Shown here: positions 5,593 through 7,290 of the stretch, one piece after another
How the letters are laid out: every line of letters starts with the position of its first letter
Numbering within the stretch: the stretch's first letter is position 1
Source of the DNA: Opitutales bacterium
GTDB lineage: Bacteria > Verrucomicrobiota > Verrucomicrobiae > Opitutales > CAG-312
Length of the DNA: 7,290 nucleotides
Direction of reading: 5' to 3'
Assembly: GCA_017623955.1 (NCBI GenBank)
Contig: JAGAOA010000203.1
Location: 1 to 7,290, forward strand
Translations under genes and position numbers: made by a program
Notes under the pieces: model-generated
Databases searched by the model: none
Told to the model about the DNA's origin: nothing
Seen by the model: the letters and a program-made list of their open reading frames with translations, nothing else

Positions 5593-7290
5593 ATGTTAAG
5601 AACTATTGTATCTTTCTTCTCTAATTTCACTGCGACATTGCTTGCATTGTTCGTGTTTTTTTTCGTCTTGCCGATAGCACTGCTTGTCGCAATCGGTGTA
5701 AACTCAACGCAGAATATTGACAAGGCTCCAGCAACGTCTGATTTTTCGACGCTTGTAATAAATTTATCTGAACAAATCGAGGAATCGGGCAAAGCACAAA
5801 ACGCTTTTGTAGATTATGTAAATGGCGAAACTATTTTAACGCCACGTTCAATTTGTGCACGAATAAACAAGGCTTCGGGCGATTCTTCAAACAAAGCGAT
5901 TTTCATTTGTGGTTCGTTTGAAGGTTTAGTTTCTACACTTTCATACGCACAGATTTCAGAATTACGCAACGCATTAGAAAGCTATGTCAAATCGGGAAAA
6001 TCGATTGTTGCGTATCTTGAAAATCCGTCGATGCGTGATTATTATTTGGTGAGTTGTGCGACAAAAATTTATTTAAATCCGTTCGGAAGTCTTGATTTTA
6101 AGGGGATTGGCGGGAATTCTGTTTTCTTTGGTAATGCACTAAAAAAGTATGGTATAGATGCAACCGTTGTGAAAGTTGGCAAACTAAAAAGTTTTGGCGA
6201 AATGTTTACATCTGACAAAATGTCGAAAGCTGTTCGTGAAAATTATACTCAACTTTTGGATTCAATTTGGGGAACTATTGTTGAGAAAATTGCGAAGTCT
6301 CGAAAGGTTCCTGTCGATAAGCTTAAATCTATTGCGTCAGAAAAAGCGATGCTAACATCGAGGGAATCTTTAGAATTTAAGCTTGTCGATAAGCTCGCAT
6401 ACAAAGATGAAGTTATTGCAGAAATGCAAAAGCTTGTCGGCAAACAAAAATTTACTTTTGCACAGGCGTCAATTATCGATTATCCCGAAGACGTGGTTAT
6501 AAATCCGCCTTCAAAAATTGCACTGATTTATATGAATGGCGATATCGTCGAAACGGCGACAAAACCCGATTCAATCGACTCTACTACGTACTGCAAGTTG
6601 ATACGATCAATACGCAATTCAAAGGAATACAGCGGTGCTGTTGTTCGTATAAATAGTGGAGGTTGAAGTGCGTATGCGTCGGAATTGATACGTCGTGAGC
6701 TCGAACTTTTGGCGAAAAAAATGCCTGTTGTAATCTCGATTGGTGGAACTACTGCAAGCGGTGGATATTGGATTGCAACTGCTGGAAAAGAAATTGTAGC
6801 CGATGCAGAAAGCATAACGGGTTCAATCGGAGTATTTGCGTTGATGTTTTCGGCTCAAAAATTAGCAGGCGATTTTGGTATAACTTTTGATTCAGTGAAA
6901 ACCGCACCAATGGCTGATATCGGGACTCTTTCACGTTCTCCAAGCTCTCTTGAAATCGAAAGAATACAAAAACATATAGATGATGTTTACGAAAAATTTG
7001 TCGAGCTTGTCGCAAAGTCGAGAAAACTCCCACTCGAAAAAGTTTTAACATTTGCCGATGGTAGAATTTTTTCAGGGGCGACCGCAAAAGAACTTAAGCT
7101 TGTCGATTCAATCGGTGGTTTGGAGTATGCGATTGAGCGAGTCAAAAAGCTGGGAGCTATGAAAAATTCAGCCATAGATGAACTTCCCAAAAGAGATGCG
7201 TTTGTTGAGTTTGTCGAAAAAATTGCACCAGCTGTCGGTGGAGAATTTGCAAAATCAAAATTCATAAAATCAATAATAGAGACAGCCGAA
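5593..7290 (+). pseudogene. sppA: sppA (67K-type signal peptide peptidase) interrupted by an in-frame TGA; 3' end outside window
   Basis: This is a double-domain S49 peptidase, which normally degrades leftover signal peptides at the inner membrane. An N-terminal membrane anchor (residues ~12-36) precedes the first S49 domain, with NPFGSLDFKGIGG and catalytic Lys K199 in VGKLKSFGEMF (cf. E. coli GTYKS, K209). The second domain begins at ~305 (IALIYMNGDI), followed by RINSGG (352-357), a TGA at codon 358, then SAYASELIRREL and catalytic Ser S389 in TTASGGYW (cf. E. coli S409). The frame stays open to 7290 (codon 566), close to full family length (~580-620 aa). TGA falls on the conserved Gly of NS(P/G)GGS and is one base from GGA. 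Under the standard code the product is a 357-aa fragment lacking the nucleophile, hence the pseudogene label. Sequence error, recent mutation and recoding as Gly are alternatives. The start at 5593 is 17 bp after cinA with no Shine-Dalgarno. Confidence 0.8.
6664..6666 (+). other. In-frame TGA at a conserved Gly codon of sppA
   Basis: The context is AGT GGA GGT TGA AGT GCG, encoding S-G-G-stop-S-A. Aligned to the SppA motif NSPGGS, the TGA occupies the second Gly. The 208 downstream codons contain no further stop and are clearly SppA. A G-to-T change in the first base of GGA explains it. A 5-bp stem CGTAT/ATACG (6671-6675, 6688-6692) lies just downstream but lacks the shape of a bacterial SECIS element. 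Confidence 0.9.

Noticed and set aside
6664..6666. TGA read as tryptophan (mycoplasma-type code)
   Set aside because: Trp would replace an invariant Gly, and ordinary TGG codons are used for Trp throughout.
6658..6676. GGAGGT just before the sppA TGA as a ribosome binding site for restarting translation at GTG 6668 or ATG 6674
   Set aside because: GGAGGT simply encodes the Gly-Gly of the SppA motif. Both nearby start codons are out of the sppA frame and the frame closes within a few codons (TGA at 6686). The next in-frame ATG (6721) is too far from it, and other genes here do not use Shine-Dalgarno sequences.
6664..6692. Selenocysteine insertion at the TGA, with the CGTAT/ATACG stem as a SECIS
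   Set aside because: The position is a structural Gly, not a redox Cys. The stem is only 5 bp with a 12-nt loop and does not resemble a bacterial SECIS.
6528..7265. Minus-strand open frames opposite the sppA 3' half
   Set aside because: The + strand reading gives clear SppA sequence throughout. The minus frames overlap each other and encode nothing recognisable.

Overview
The window is a low-GC bacterial segment with six complete or near-complete protein genes and one 5'-truncated gene. No tRNA, rRNA, CRISPR array or transposase is visible. Two secreted proteins and an inner-membrane signal peptide peptidase suggest a Gram-negative-type anaerobe. The left-edge gene looks like the C-terminus of a GGGtGRT-family protein, a family I associate with gut anaerobes. 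I cannot fix the phylum from sequence alone. No gene start has a convincing Shine-Dalgarno sequence, and all six visible terminal stop codons are TAA.

Layout. (1) 2-196, + strand: C-terminal end of a probable GGGtGRT protein, closed by a clear intrinsic terminator at 251-276. (2) 357-2106, + strand: two tandem paralogous secreted proteins of the endonuclease/exonuclease/phosphatase (EEP) fold, 19 bp apart. The downstream copy keeps every catalytic motif. The upstream copy has lost most of them but is an intact ORF, so it looks like a pseudoenzyme. (3) 4978-2110, - strand: comM (YifB, Mg-chelatase-like AAA+ ATPase) followed 10 bp later by an NCS2/AzgA-type purine permease. (4) 5075 to the window end, + strand, divergent from comM across a roughly 90-bp region: a stand-alone CinA C-terminal domain (PncC-type NMN amidase), then sppA 17 bp downstream.

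The most striking feature is in sppA. A single in-frame TGA (6664-6666) sits exactly at a conserved glycine, and about 208 well-conserved codons stay open after it. The stop separates the catalytic Lys (K199) from the catalytic Ser (S389), so termination there would abolish the peptidase. A recent nonsense mutation or sequence error (GGA to TGA) is the simplest explanation. UGA=Gly recoding, as in SR1/Gracilibacteria, would restore a perfect protein, but TGA is otherwise absent as a sense codon in this window, which argues against it.

The EEP pair probably acts outside the cytoplasm on nucleic acid or phosphoester substrates. ComM and CinA/PncC belong to families historically linked to natural transformation and share one divergent promoter region. 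The purine permease co-transcribed with comM could salvage bases, but a functional link between these genes is only inference.
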